Below, piece after piece: positions 53,976-64,000 of a stretch of DNA of 64,000 nucleotides (the first letter of the stretch is position 1; each line of letters opens with the position of its first letter). The notes under the pieces were generated by a model. The model had not been told where the DNA came from. It searched no databases and worked only from the letters and a program-made list of their open reading frames with translations. Made by a program: the position numbers and the translations under genes. The DNA is from Megalobrama amblycephala (taxonomy: Eukaryota; Chordata; Actinopteri; Cypriniformes; Xenocyprididae), in contig NC_063049.1 of assembly GCF_018812025.1 (NCBI RefSeq), positions 5,517,013 through 5,581,012 of the forward strand. Reading direction: 5' to 3'.

Positions 53976-54005
53976 GTTGTGTTGTGCACTACTGGGCCAC
54001 TGTAC

Positions 54006-55262
54006 TAAACGCTCAAAAATTCATGAAACTTTGCACATGTGTCAGAAGTGGTGAAAATGTACATCTGATATGGGTTTCAGAATTAGGTGTGGCAAAATGG
54101 CTCAATAGCGCCACCTAGAAAATTTCAATTAAGCGCCCTTCGCACTACATTTCACAGAAAAGTATGAAATTCGGTACACACATGTAACAGCCCAATACAA
54201 AAAAGTCCCTGGGTTCAAAATCTGTAAACCCAACAGGAAGTCAGATATTTTGAATTTTCTCTGCAAAATCTTTGCAGTTTTTGCCATTTCCAGACATTGT
54301 ACTTTAAGGAACTCCTCCTAGAGCTTTAATCAGATCAACATCATATTTGGTCTGTCTAATCTAAAGGCCTTTGTGATATTAACTTGCGAAGATCTTGAGT
54401 TTTCACGCCCTTGTGTCCGTGGCGGCCTGACAAAATTTTATGTTTCGCCATGAAAGAGGAAGTTGTTGTAACTTAGGCATACAATGTCCGATAATGTGTG
54501 ATAAGTGTCCTGGCCTGAAGACATCTATATGCCAATGCTGCGTTCACGTCACCTCGTATTTACCGGATTCTTGAGATGACAACACGTGACGTTATATTTG
54601 GAGCTGTTCACGTCCTCGGACTGGGAATTATGCGTTTCCATGGCACCACTATTAACGCCTAAATGAATCTACAGCGGACAGGTGGTACAGCGGCCACGTG
54701 GTACATGTGGGAGCTTTCAGAAAACTCCCAGTTTACAAGCTGTAATTACGAGCTCTACGAGGACGTGAACACTTTTTACAAACTAGAATCTCGTAACTAC
54801 AGGAATTACGAGGCCGCGTGAATGCACCTCAATATTCAGTTAGTCATAGTGCCACCTGCTGGTAGCAGGAAATGGCATGTTTTACACTGTAACTCACTTC
54901 CAGAAACACATTTCAATATGTCATGACGTTCCAAACATACTAGACGTTAAATCTTACAACTCTTGGCTAAGTCCTAATGTATGTTATTAACACCACGAAA
55001 CAGGACGTTGTTGTAACTCAGGCATACAATGTCCGATCTTCCCCAAACTTCACGTTTGATAATAGTCCTGGCCTGAAGACATCAACATGGCAATATTCAG
55101 TTACAGTTAAAGCACCACCTGCTGGCAGCAGGAAGTGTGACTTTGCCATATTTTCCCTATATTTCCTATATCCTATATCCCATTGTTCACAGTTTTCCTA
55201 AGCCCTCAGGTGGCGGTGGCCCTGTGTGCGAGGGCCCTTTCATCGCTGCTTGCAGCTATAAT
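54006..55262. repeat. Interspersed repeat ending GCTTGCAGCTATAATTA
   Basis: It has an internal direct repeat: TTGTTGTAACTTAGGCATAC with GTCCTGGCCTGAAGACATC occurs near 54463 and again near 55008, each followed by AATATTCAGTTA and a CACCTGCTGG block. The end GGGCCCTTTCATCGCTGCTT is a text I associate with a common cyprinid repeat (recalled). No transposase seen. A MITE interrupts the first unit. Confidence 0.6.
54536..54830. mobile_element. MITE inserted in the preceding repeat
   Basis: The ends GCTGCGTTCACGTCACCTCG and ACGAGGCCGCGTGAATGCAC are imperfect inverted repeats. Inner blocks CTCGTAGTT-type and AACTACAGGAATTACGAG repeat in opposite orientation. The second internal unit of the host repeat (near 55090) gives the uninterrupted reading GGCAATATTCAG, which fixes the insertion point. 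Confidence 0.7.
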
Positions 55263-55479
55263 TACAGCTGTATTTAATTTTTGTAACTAAATCTGTAACT
55301 AGTTTTAAAAAAAAAGAAAAAAGTTTATCAAGACAAAATTTGATGTTGGCTTGAGAAAGCCTAACCAGAAAGTTGTTTTTAGTTTGAAGTAGTTTGAAAT
55401 TTAAAGGAGTTTTAAAACTTAAAGTTTAAAGATTTTGAAGGGTATACAGTCGATCAGAAAATATATTGCAAACATGTTC

Positions 55480-55865
55480 CTAGCATTAATTAGCTCAAGC
55501 TTGTTTTATCATGTTGCTAGCATGATTTAACACAGGGTTAACATGAATTAACACATTGCTATCATGTTTCTAGCATGAATTTACACATTGTTTGCATGAA
55601 TTAACTCATTAGTAGCTTGTTTCTAGCATCAATTAGCACATACAAGGTTTTAGCATTTTGCTAGCATGAATGTGCAGATTGCTTACATGTTTTAGTATGT
55701 TGCTAGCATTAATTAGCAAATTGTTTGCGTGTGTCTAGCATGAATTAGCACATTGCTAGCACGTTTTAGCATTCTGCTAATGTGATTTATCACATTGCTA
55801 ACATGTTTTATCATATTGCTAGCATGAATTAGCATGCTTGCTAGCATGTTTTAATATGTTGTCCT
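55480..55865. repeat. Degenerate tandem repeat rich in GCTAGCATG
   Basis: The motifs TTGCTAGCATGAATTAGCAC and ACATGTTTTAGCAT recur about ten times at irregular spacing (about 30-40 bp). The palindrome GCTAGC is conserved in many units. Confidence 0.8.
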
Positions 55866-57714
55866 AGGCTAGTTGTTAAGCTTTGCTATTGATAGACAGC
55901 TTAAAGGCCAAAAATAGTCATGGTAGGATGGCATAAATCATTAAAAATATACAACACAGAACATTTCCTAAAAATGTTTTCAGATACGTTTGTACATGTC
56001 TACAATTCTCTGGGGTTGCATGTATAATTATTACTTTGACTTTTAGCTATGTGTATTTACTTACTTACATAATTAATAAGATACCATCTTAGACGTCTGT
56101 TCAAATTTCAATTTGGAACTATTTTTCAACCATGACGGGACGTGTCGGAAGGACTCTTTTCAACGGTCATTAAACGTCGAAATGTTGCTGGATTTGTACA
56201 TAAAAAAGTCTATGGGAATTTGGGATTGGTCCGATATGGGAATTGCCATTTAAATATAGCAACGCGAGTCAGAACAGTCTGAAGGTCTTACCCAAATTTG
56301 GTAGTTGTAGCTTGAAAGCTCTAGGAGTTAGAGTCAGAAACCTTTGTCTCAGATGAAGAAGAAGAATTTTAAATAGCATTTCAGAAGGTTGGCTTTCTCA
56401 AGCTAACATGTTGACCTTCCCTTACCCCCTTAACCCACCTTTAACCTACACGTACATTAACATTAACATTTATTTATTTATACAGCCCTTTACAACACTC
56501 AAGGTGAACCAAAGTGCTTTCCAATAAAAACAAAAATTACAAGCCAACAACAAGAAAAGACATAAAATACACAAAAATGCCACAACTGCTAGATATTAAA
56601 AGCCAGTCTAAATAAATAAGTTTTAAGCTTTGCTTTAAAAAGGCCCAGGTCACGCTAGCAGGTTTTTACCAAACCTGTCTGTGCTGCTGTGGGACATTAA
56701 AGTCAACAAGGAAGCAAAATGGTCCCTGCCCTATATCTGAAAACACATTCCTGGTCAAGTTGAGCACGATTCCAGATGTTGTTCCAGAGAAAATAAATCT
56801 TTTCCTTTGTAATAATTCATGAAAATCTAACAAATTCCCCTTGGCAGCTAAGATCACCTAGGCCGTATGTAGATGTTTATCTGCGGTTGTAGCCTTTCTA
56901 AAATCTTGCCAACAATCAAAGCACTAATTTAATGGTAGTTAATGTTATTGTAAAAAAGGTTGTGATAATAATAGCAAATAACAAGTGACTGATAAAAGAA
57001 GTCTTGCCATTGGAATACACTGAGATTGTGTTATTGTAGTGTTACTTTATCAGTTCATGACGGTAAACTGGGTCACGCCGGGACAATAGCATTGCTATAT
57101 CAAGGCCATGCATGTACACGGATAGAGAAGGATATCCTGATATTCCCTCACATACACATGCACACCAGCCTAACACCCATTAATACCAAAAATAGGCTAA
57201 TATTCTAATCTCAGCCCTGTTTGCTCACGAGGAAACATGACTGTGTGTTAGTTATTTCCACAAGGTTACAGTAAAATGCTGTTCTGGCAGAAATGGGCCT
57301 CTCTTGAAGCTCAGTCAGCTAAGAATGAGACAGTTAGCAGTTTGTCAGCTAGAGTGCATGATTGTGTGTTGTGCCTCGCTGACTCAAGTCCAGGCTTGTG
57401 ATGAACAAAGGATGTTGAAGGTCAATCAGTGTCACCTCCTCATGCACACACACACTAAACACTGCCTACCTTCATTTTACACAAATACTCACTGAGTCTC
57501 AGCCGAAAACACCTGTTAGATTCGTCTCTTTTGACATAACACATCAGGTGTGCGATGACAGGGCCGACAGATACAGTATGTGATCCTGAGTGGCCAAAGT
57601 CCCTTTCAAGGAAAGTCTGTTCACTCGGCAGCCATATTTGCAGTGTTTCCGGGCCAAGACTAAGTTTTGTCTACTGGGGGATATAGTAAACTTTGGGTAC
57701 ACAGCTATTTTTTC
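55866..57714. other. adam23 intron 3, no gene recognised
   Basis: Unassigned intronic DNA. Text near 56470-56650 (CCTTTACAACACTCAAGGTG, CCAAAGTGCTTTCCAATAAA) is reminiscent of fish retroelement 3' sequence, but I cannot place it. Confidence 0.4.
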
Positions 57715-58170
57715 TTCTATAAATGAAGTACACTTGAAGTATATTCTCTATAAAGTTTAATAGTTTTTATTCTGCAATTGTACTTAACATTATACTTGCC
57801 TTACAGTTTATTTATTATTTTTGCACTTTATACTTCTAGGGTTCATATTTAGATATTAATTTTTATACTTAATAATAAACCTTTAACTGTACTTGAAGTA
57901 GACTTTGTTAATTACATTTATGTATTATGATTTATGTATTACATAAAGTACTACATTTGCTAAATACATACTTAAAATGTTAAATAAACTACAATACTTA
58001 AATAAACCTTTCTTAAGTATATCTTGATCAAAAGATTAAGTACAATTATAGGCCAAATATACTTTGACTTTTCTGTACACTTGTAAGGCAAGCATTTTTG
58101 TTAAGTATATCTCTGATAAGTACAAGACCATCCTGTAGATATACTTTGTTATTTGTAGTATACTAATAGC
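57715..58170. repeat. AAGTACACTT-rich interspersed repeat
   Basis: Motifs such as AAGTACACTTGAAGTATATT and TACTTAAGTATATC recur in both orientations. It is related in texture to 3776-4170 and 45200-46600 but was not aligned. Confidence 0.4.
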
Positions 58171-58447
58171 ACTTGAATTTCTTCTTCTTTGTATGAGTAT
58201 GTAACACAAATGCTGAAAATATGCAGAAAACATGTGCTGCACATATGTTGAACTGAGTGCAATGACATTTAGCCTGAATTATAGGCTCCGGTCCAACAAA
58301 CTTGGGTTCAGATACTTTCCTTTCATACAGACAGACAGTCTCTGTGTGTAAATTTGAGCCAGAATACCAGAGTCTTCTGATATCCAGAATCAACAGATGA
58401 TCATAAGTTCGTGCCAGTTCACATTTGTGTGTGTTTTTGTGTTCCAG

Positions 58448-58511
58448 TGATCTGCTGTCCTCAGATTATGTGGAGATACACTATGAGGAAGGAAAGCCTG
58501 TCCTTGGGAAG
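58448..58511 (+). CDS. adam23: adam23 exon 4: prodomain
   Basis: After the acceptor GTGTTCCAG the first base completes the Asn codon from exon 3. Then come 21 codons reading DLLSSDYVEIHYEEGKPVLG and K, and the donor AAG|GTATAA (phase 0). This matches the human ADAM23 prodomain (LLSSDYVEIHYENGKP, from memory). Intron 3 is 11410 bp and contains the 21-bp array. No further exon of the gene was found before position 64000, so intron 4 is longer than 5.4 kb. Confidence 0.93.
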
Positions 58512-59477
58512 GTATAATCTAAGCATTTTTAATTAATTGTTTGTCACTTTACTCTGAATTGTATAGCTGCTTTTCCACCATAAGGCACCGATCCGGCACA
58601 GTCGGTACAGATATGGTTGCTTTTTCCACTGTGGGTCTGATAACGAAGCTTTTTGGAATGTAATACAAATGCATCACTAGTTGTCTTGGTAACGCAAGGG
58701 TTTACAGATGTAAATAGCCACTGCGTTATGAAGCGTTGGTCATTGTAGCCAATCACAGACCTATCTGTTGAGTGTGTGAACACAACGGCCAATCAGAGGT
58801 GTTTAAGAATCCGCTTAACAGTGCTCAAAATGCTAGGGGGAAATGCTGGTATCATCACATTTTTAAAATTTCAGTACCGACTTGGTACCGAAGACGGTAC
58901 TTTGGACAACACTAGGACAGAATATTAAATACAGAATCAAATTCGCTCCCCTATACCTCATTCACTATTCCCTACATTAGTCCACTAATATAGTCCACTT
59001 AAAGGAGTGAATGAAAACGTGTGAGTGAATTCAGACACTGAGTGTTGGCATAGTTTGTGCTTGCTGTTTAATAATCATTTGAAACAGCAAATTGGCAGCT
59101 CCAGTAAGTAATGAAAAGATTGTCACATTGACGACATGTCGACCTAAGACGACTGTCACAGTGCATTATGGGTATTATTATTATTATTTTTATTATGCAT
59201 ATTTTTTTTTGTTAACAGGGACATTGCATATTAATAAAACATTTCTGTAAATGCACCAGAATTAGCCGAAGGCTATCTTTCATCTGTAGTTCCTGGGCAG
59301 AATGTTACAGGTCACCCTAGAAAATAAATATGTGGATAAAGTACATGCTGGTAATTTATTAAGCTGTTTAGCATACATTGTTATTGAGGTGCATTGTGGG
59401 ATTGAATGAGTGCACTCGATAACTTCATCTATGGTTTCGGGCACCGCTGCAAATGGCTGTCCCCTCAAATAGTGCTC
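58512..59477. other. Start of adam23 intron 4
   Basis: No gene is seen. The GCTTTTCCACCATAAGGCAC text near 58570 and the GACTTGGTACCGAAGACGGT text near 58880 may be parts of an old MITE. Confidence 0.4.
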
Positions 59478-60050
59478 TAGTTCACCCAAAAATGAAAATG
59501 ATCCCATGATTTACTCACCCTCAAGCCATCCTAGGTGTATATGACTATCTTCTTTCAGATGAACACAATCAGACATATTTTGAAGAATATCCTTAGTCCT
59601 TCAAGGTTTATAATGGTTGTGAATGGGGGGACCACATTTTTGAAGTGAAGTGATGCATTTGTGCAAGAAAAATATCCATATTTAAAACTTTATAAATTCA
59701 AATAACTAGCTTCCGGTGGATGACCGTACGCATACTGTGCAAGTTGATTTGGGCGGAAGAGCAACCTTTGACCCGAAAGCAATGACGTAATGACAAACGT
59801 GGAGGCTCAGAGGAGAGAGCGAAACAAAACACTGGTCACGGATTAGAAGTTTGAACAGCGAGAGGCGTCTAAGCTTAGATACTCCTACATCCTGCGTCAT
59901 CCATCACGTCACGGGTTACTCATTTGGCACAAGCCGACTTGCGCAGTATGCGTACGGTCGTCTGCCGAAAGCTAGTTATTTGAATTTGTAAAGTTTTAAA
60001 TATGGATATTTTTCTCATAAAAATGCTTCGCCTTTATTAACCCCCTGGAT
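59478..60050. mobile_element. Foldback MITE related to the TTAA family, truncated
   Basis: The left end reads TAGTTCACCCAAAAATGAAA. Inverted arms surround about 59880: AATAACTAGCTTCCGGTGGA (near 59701) against GCCGAAAGCTAGTTATTTGA, and GTACGCATACTGTGC against GCGCAGTATGCGTAC. No right terminal TTAA end is visible. Confidence 0.7.
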
Positions 60051-60296
60051 TACTTGGATTTGTTTAAATATACTAACTGCTCTCGCTGATGCAGTTTTCA
60101 CAGTTTTTAAACTTAAATGGACTGAGGCAGTTGGTTTCCTCAATTGAGTTATCGTGAATCGTCGGGTGTTACAGTGTAATAATCCAACCGCCTGCAGTGT
60201 TGTGTGATGGTAGAGATGAGATGTTTCTGGAAAATGACAGATGTGACACAAAGATTATGAGAGAGGGATAGAGTAACAGAAAAGAGCATGACCAGA

Positions 60297-60317
60297 GGGG
60301 GGGGGGGGGGGGGGGGG
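60297..60317. repeat. G21 homopolymer
   Basis: A run of 21 G, a candidate quadruplex-forming tract. Confidence 0.98.
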
Positions 60318-61268
60318 AGAGGATGCTGATAGGTGCTAAATCATTTAAATCAAGACTTCACTGCTGAATCAGCACGGCTTGTTCACCTGCAGGTCAGGTC
60401 ACATGACCAGCAGACGATACTCCGCAGTAGCAAAGCAGAGAGAAGCTGAAGATCAATCACTCTGATATTCCATGAAGAATCACTTTTATAGTAGCTATAC
60501 AAACATCAGACTGTTCAACATTTGCATTCATGCATTTGTACCCAGATACCCACCGTACAGGAAAACTGTCAATTAAAATGTCACTGGTTCTGAACAATAC
60601 ATCTTTTGTGGGAACAAATGCATAATGGGCAAAACTGAACACATATGTGAGCCACTTAATAAGTGTTTACTTGATCGGATAGCTATCTGATTTGTTAAAT
60701 TAGTGCTCCATTTACACTTAGCAACCTAAATATATCTCAGCAAAATGAATTCAAATTCACTTCCCGCGCTATATGCAAATTTAACTGAGTTCATATGAAA
60801 GAAAGTGACATGGAGAGAGAGCAGCATCAGCACTATCTCACTCCTGTAAATGAAGATGACTGTGTGTTGAGCTTCAGGATGTGATGCCAAACTTTCAGTT
60901 TCATTTGCGGCAGATTGCACGTCGATATGATGAAGAGATACTGAGCTGCTTTTCTGTGACAGGCTACATCTGTGGCGATGTGTGTTGCGGTAACTGTGTT
61001 CGCACCACTGGTGACTTTGAGGTCGCTAGTAACGTTTATGAATTGCATTCAAGGATGTTATTCATTTTGTAGACAACGAGTCAGTTTTCTTGCAGCTAAA
61101 ACAAACATTTCAAAGGGGCTAAATAAAAATAGAATCAATACATAAAAAGCTCAACATTAAAGATGAACGAGAAATGTTTGCCATCGCGGCTATTTATCTG
61201 CAGTGAAAGCGCAAGCACCAGTCAGCACAGCGAGTATCACCGTATGTACACAGAGACATAACAAAAAT
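60318..61268. other. adam23 intron 4, no feature recognised
   Basis: Unassigned sequence; short reading frames have no known domain. Confidence 0.4.
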
Positions 61269-61270
61269 TA

Positions 61271-62089
61271 TAGACCCCTTAATCGACTACATCACTGTGA
61301 CGTCACCGCTCTAGCTCGAGGCAAAACATAAGGATGAACTCATAGCAGGCGCGCTAATAGTTTGAGGTTTTGACTTTAAAATGTCGTCCTGTTGTGTTTT
61401 TGGCTGCCAGAAAAGAAGGAACAGAACTTTTGGTTCAAAACTAAAGTTTTACCAGATCCCGGCTGACATTCCTTCACAGAAATCAAATAGATAATTGTGG
61501 TTGAATGCAATACGGCGTACAGACTGGACGGAGACGATCATACATAATGCTCGTGTTTGCAGTGCACACTTCATATCAGGTAAAATAATCGATGCATATG
61601 TAATGGTGTGTTGGTTTTATCTAGTACAAATCAGCAAGTTTCTGTTTTATAGGTGAAAAGTCGCCAATCTTCAGCACACTAGCTAGCTTAAATGTTAAAC
61701 AAACATACAGCGATAGATGTGTGTGCGCCATCCTTTGAATGGTCTCTTAAAATAATCCACATTGTTAGCCATAATCATAGTTAGCGCAGCGTTAGGTTAC
61801 ATTAGACAATAAGCCTTGACAAAATTCCCCGAACCACCCGAAAGTAATTTATATGTTGTCTAGGAAATATCCAAAACTTAATTTAATTTACAAAAATAGC
61901 TGTCACGGTCCCGCAGAGTCAGTGACTGTACATATTCGGACAGTTCTGAACCTTCTTCTGCATTTATGTTTAATAAATCCCTCCTAAAACATGCTAGCTT
62001 ACGCTTGTCAACGCTTGCCTCTTTTTGCCTCCAGCTAAGCCCCACCCACCAGGAAACGTTGCAATGTTTACAGACTTTTAAGGGGTCTA
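61271..62089 (+). mobile_element. DNA transposon remnant with a THAP exon
   Basis: The ends TAGACCCCTTAA and TTAAGGGGTCTA are perfect 12-bp inverted repeats, with TA on both sides. At 819 bp it holds only the first exon of a THAP-type transposase and so is an internally deleted copy. Confidence 0.65.
61381..61579 (+). pseudogene. THAP-domain exon with a stop codon
   Basis: From the ATG at 61381 the frame reads MSSCCVFGCQKRRNRTFG, then FYQIPAD, a TAA at 61492-61494, LWLNAIRRTDW and ARVCSAHFIS, with a donor CAG|GTAAAA at 61580. This is the THAP zinc-finger pattern: CX2-4C, conserved Pro, Trp, CX2H. THAP domains are DNA-binding heads of several transposases. The in-frame stop before the LWLNAI block makes this a pseudogene. 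It lies within inverted ends at 61271 and 62089, so I assign it to that transposon and not to a host THAP gene. Confidence 0.85.
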
Positions 62090-62258
62090 TAGGAAAGTTA
62101 CTGACCGCTAAAATAACTTCTCCTCCATCTTGCCGCTGACACTCATAGACATATAATAAACACTAGACGCCCCATTGGCTGCTGGACCGTACGTCAACGG
62201 CGCCGCCATGTTGTGCGGGGCAACGTTCGCATTACGCTCATAACTGGAATTGAGAAAA

Positions 62259-62340
62259 ATGCCTGCTTCGTGTGCTACTTGGGGCTGTATACAAATCGCT
62301 GCACAATTGAAAACCGGTCTCGGGGAATAACCTTTCACAG
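62259..62340 (+). pseudogene. Second THAP-type first exon, frameshifted
   Basis: The ATG at 62259 gives MPASCATWGC, and a shifted frame gives CTIENRSRGITFHR, ending at a donor TTTCACAG|GTAAGA. This is the usual first exon of a THAP gene (CX4C, then the FHR block at the splice site). A frameshift lies between the two parts. It belongs to a family different from the exon at 61381. No element ends were identified around it. A host-derived origin is possible but less likely. Confidence 0.6.
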
Positions 62341-62879
62341 GTAAGACTGAACATTTGTTTCTGGTTGTATTTGGTCATTAGCCTATATTATTGATAGTAG
62401 TTGGCCACCGGAGTCAGTTAGACTAAAATAGCTAGCGATGTCACTAATTAGCTGTGAAAGTTGAGACGTGAGTTTACATGATTTCTAATAGTTTTAGCTT
62501 ATGTTATTTTATAAACTAAAGTTTAAATATGCATCTCTATTTTATTAAAACCGACTTTTATGACAAGTACTCGTTACGGCTAGGTGACTGATATTTTGTT
62601 AATCTAACCCTTACTTTAAGGTTAGTTAGTGGGCTAGCTTTTCACACATTTAAGATTTCACAAAGACAACGAGTTGAGGAGACAGTGGTAAGTAGCTAGA
62701 AGGGAAGTTTCCCGACTCATCTACATTATTTAAAAGTTCGCCATTAAATGTTGATTTGTTTATATTTTTATTTCTTTTTTAGCCCATTGCAACCAGGGCT
62801 ACACAAGCCTCAAGAAAAGCTAAGGAGAGCCTGTCAGTGGACTGTTCTCACCATTTCCAAGAGACTGATGGAAAATATA
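62341..62879. other. No gene recognised
   Basis: An acceptor-like TTTCTTTTTTAG at about 62770-62782 precedes a short open stretch, possibly a later exon of the THAP remnant. The evidence is weak. Confidence 0.3.
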
Positions 62880-63227
62880 TAGCCTTTTGTTGTTATTATT
62901 ATTATACCAATACTATGTTATTATTGTACTAGTCACTATTTAATTTACTATTTTTATTATTGTCTATATTATTCTGCAATTGATATTACATTGTATTTGC
63001 GATTATTATTATACCAATATTATCAATCTATTATAGTTATGATGTTATATTATTGTCTATATTATGTAAATGATACTACATATTCTATTGCTATTATAGT
63101 ATTATTATACTATATGCTATTATCAATATATTATCATGATATATTATTGTACTTATATTATTTTATAAATGTTCTATTCATTACTATTTTATTTTTTGTA
63201 TACTGTTTGTTTATTGACAATATGATA
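62880..63227. repeat. ATT-rich low-complexity sequence
   Basis: A long TATTAT/ATTATT-rich stretch. The 109-codon frame over it (62991-63320) is a composition artefact. Confidence 0.85.
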
Positions 63228-63229
63228 TA

Positions 63230-63760
63230 CAGTACAGTCCAAAAGTTTGGAACCACTAAGATTTTTTATGTTTTTAAAAGAAGTTTCATCTGCTCACCAA
63301 GGCTACATTTATTTAATTAAAAATACAGTAAAAACAGTAATATTGTGAAATATTATTACAATTTAAAATAACTGTTTTCTATTTGAATATATTTCACAGT
63401 AATTTATTCCTGTGATGGCAAAGCTGAATTTTCAGCATCATTACTCCAGTCTTCAGTGTCACATGATCCTTCAGAAATCATTCTAATATGCTGATTTGCT
63501 GCTCAAGAAACATTTAATGTGTACAATTGTACAAAATATTTGTGTACAATATTTTTTTTCAGGATTATTTGATGAATAGAAAATTCAAAAGAACAGTGTT
63601 TATCTGAAATCTAATCTTTTGTAACATTATAAATGTCTTTACTGCCACTTTTGATTGATTTAATGCATCCTTGCTGAATAAAAGTATTCATTTCTTTAAT
63701 TTCTTTTCAAAAAAATAAAAATAAAAATTCTTACTGACCCCAAACTTTTGAACGGTAGTG
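63230..63760. mobile_element. Full-length Tc1-type MITE, family B
   Basis: The ends CAGTACAGTCCAAAAGTTTG and CAAACTTTTGAACGGTAGTG are imperfect inverted repeats, flanked by TA (63228-63229 and 63761-63762). The interior carries the family B text (AGACTGGAGTAATGA-type, here on the minus strand). It is 531 bp and non-coding. Confidence 0.8.
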
Positions 63761-63767
63761 TATAATG

Positions 63768-64000
63768 CTACAGAAGCTTTGTATTTCAGATAAATGCTGT
63801 TCTTTTGAACTTTCTATTCATCAAGGAATCCTGAAAAAAAAGTACACAACTGTTTTCAACATTGAAAATAATCATAAATGTTTATTGAGCAGCAAATCAG
63901 CATATTAGAATGATTTCTGAAGGATCATGTGACAATGAAGACTGGAGTAACGATGCTGAAAATTCAGCTTTGCATCACAGGAATAAATTACTTTGTCAAA
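63768..64000. repeat. Second family B copy, opposite orientation, cut by window end
   Basis: CAGATAAATGCTGTTCTTTT, GTGACAATGAAGACTGGAGT and GCTGAAAATTCAGCTTTGCA repeat the preceding element in the opposite orientation. The window ends inside it. Confidence 0.85.

Larger units (their letters stand above)
49044..54002. mobile_element. TA-flanked foldback element with a giant 21-bp tandem array
   Basis: The left tip TAGTGGCCCAGTAGTGCACA and right tip TGTGCACTACTGGGCCACTG are inverted, with TA at 49042-49043 and 54003-54004. The tips are of Tc1/mariner type (one C-to-T change on the left). Inside, the order is a tandem array (49059-53139), arm (53143-53463), short loop, inverted arm (53485-53815), short inverted array (53817-53975). 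The structure is thus one long palindrome whose left side has been expanded by about 3.9 kb. It contains no transposase and lies in adam23 intron 3. Confidence 0.85.

Noticed and set aside
62991..63320. 109-codon ORF rich in Tyr, Leu and Ile
   Set aside because: It is translated TATTAT-type low-complexity DNA and runs into the MITE at 63230.

Overview
This window is vertebrate nuclear DNA, most likely from a cyprinid fish (zebrafish/carp group). The reasons are two recognisable vertebrate genes with introns, abundant Tc1/mariner, hAT and TTAA-target DNA transposons, many CA/GT microsatellites, and short interspersed families that I recognise as cyprinid-type. There are no bacterial operons, CRISPR arrays, rRNA genes or recognisable tRNA genes. 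The species call is an inference.

Two host genes are supported. (1) A single-exon coding region for a chemerin-receptor-type GPCR (gpr1/cmklr2-like, 356 aa) lies on the minus strand at 24904-25974. It has a splice acceptor just before the ATG and probable non-coding 5' exons near 28.6 and 29.6 kb. (2) The 5' end of adam23 lies on the plus strand. It shows four coding exons (41892-41973, 43725-43921, 46961-47037, 58448-58511) whose intron phases agree exactly. They encode a signal peptide and the start of the prodomain, and the rest of the gene lies beyond the right edge. GPR1 and ADAM23 are close neighbours in mammals (human 2q33), which supports both identifications.

Everything else is intergenic or intronic DNA dominated by mobile elements. 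0-4 kb: an internally deleted Ty3/Gypsy chromovirus with two LTRs and a 5-bp target duplication. 5.6-7.4 kb: a TTAA-flanked foldback element carrying a TTA-flanked insertion. 7.5-12.8 kb: a Tc1 element split by a 3.8-kb hAT element that itself holds a foldback, a MITE and a LINE fragment. 13.5-18.6 kb: TTAA elements, including a 4.1-kb element with a decayed THAP-HTH-DDE transposase gene. 32.2-34.2 kb: a LINE RT fragment interrupted by a 1.66-kb nested palindrome. 36.6-40.9 kb: four transposons nested one inside another, each with matching flanking duplications.

The most unusual object is at 49044-54002, inside adam23 intron 3. It is a TA-flanked foldback element with Tc1-like tips whose left arm contains about 194 tandem copies of a 21-bp unit (about 4.1 kb). 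The right arm keeps only a few inverted copies. Because 21 is a multiple of 3 the array produces very long, false heptapeptide ORFs on both strands. Four separate THAP-domain remnants (three transposon families or more) lie in the window.
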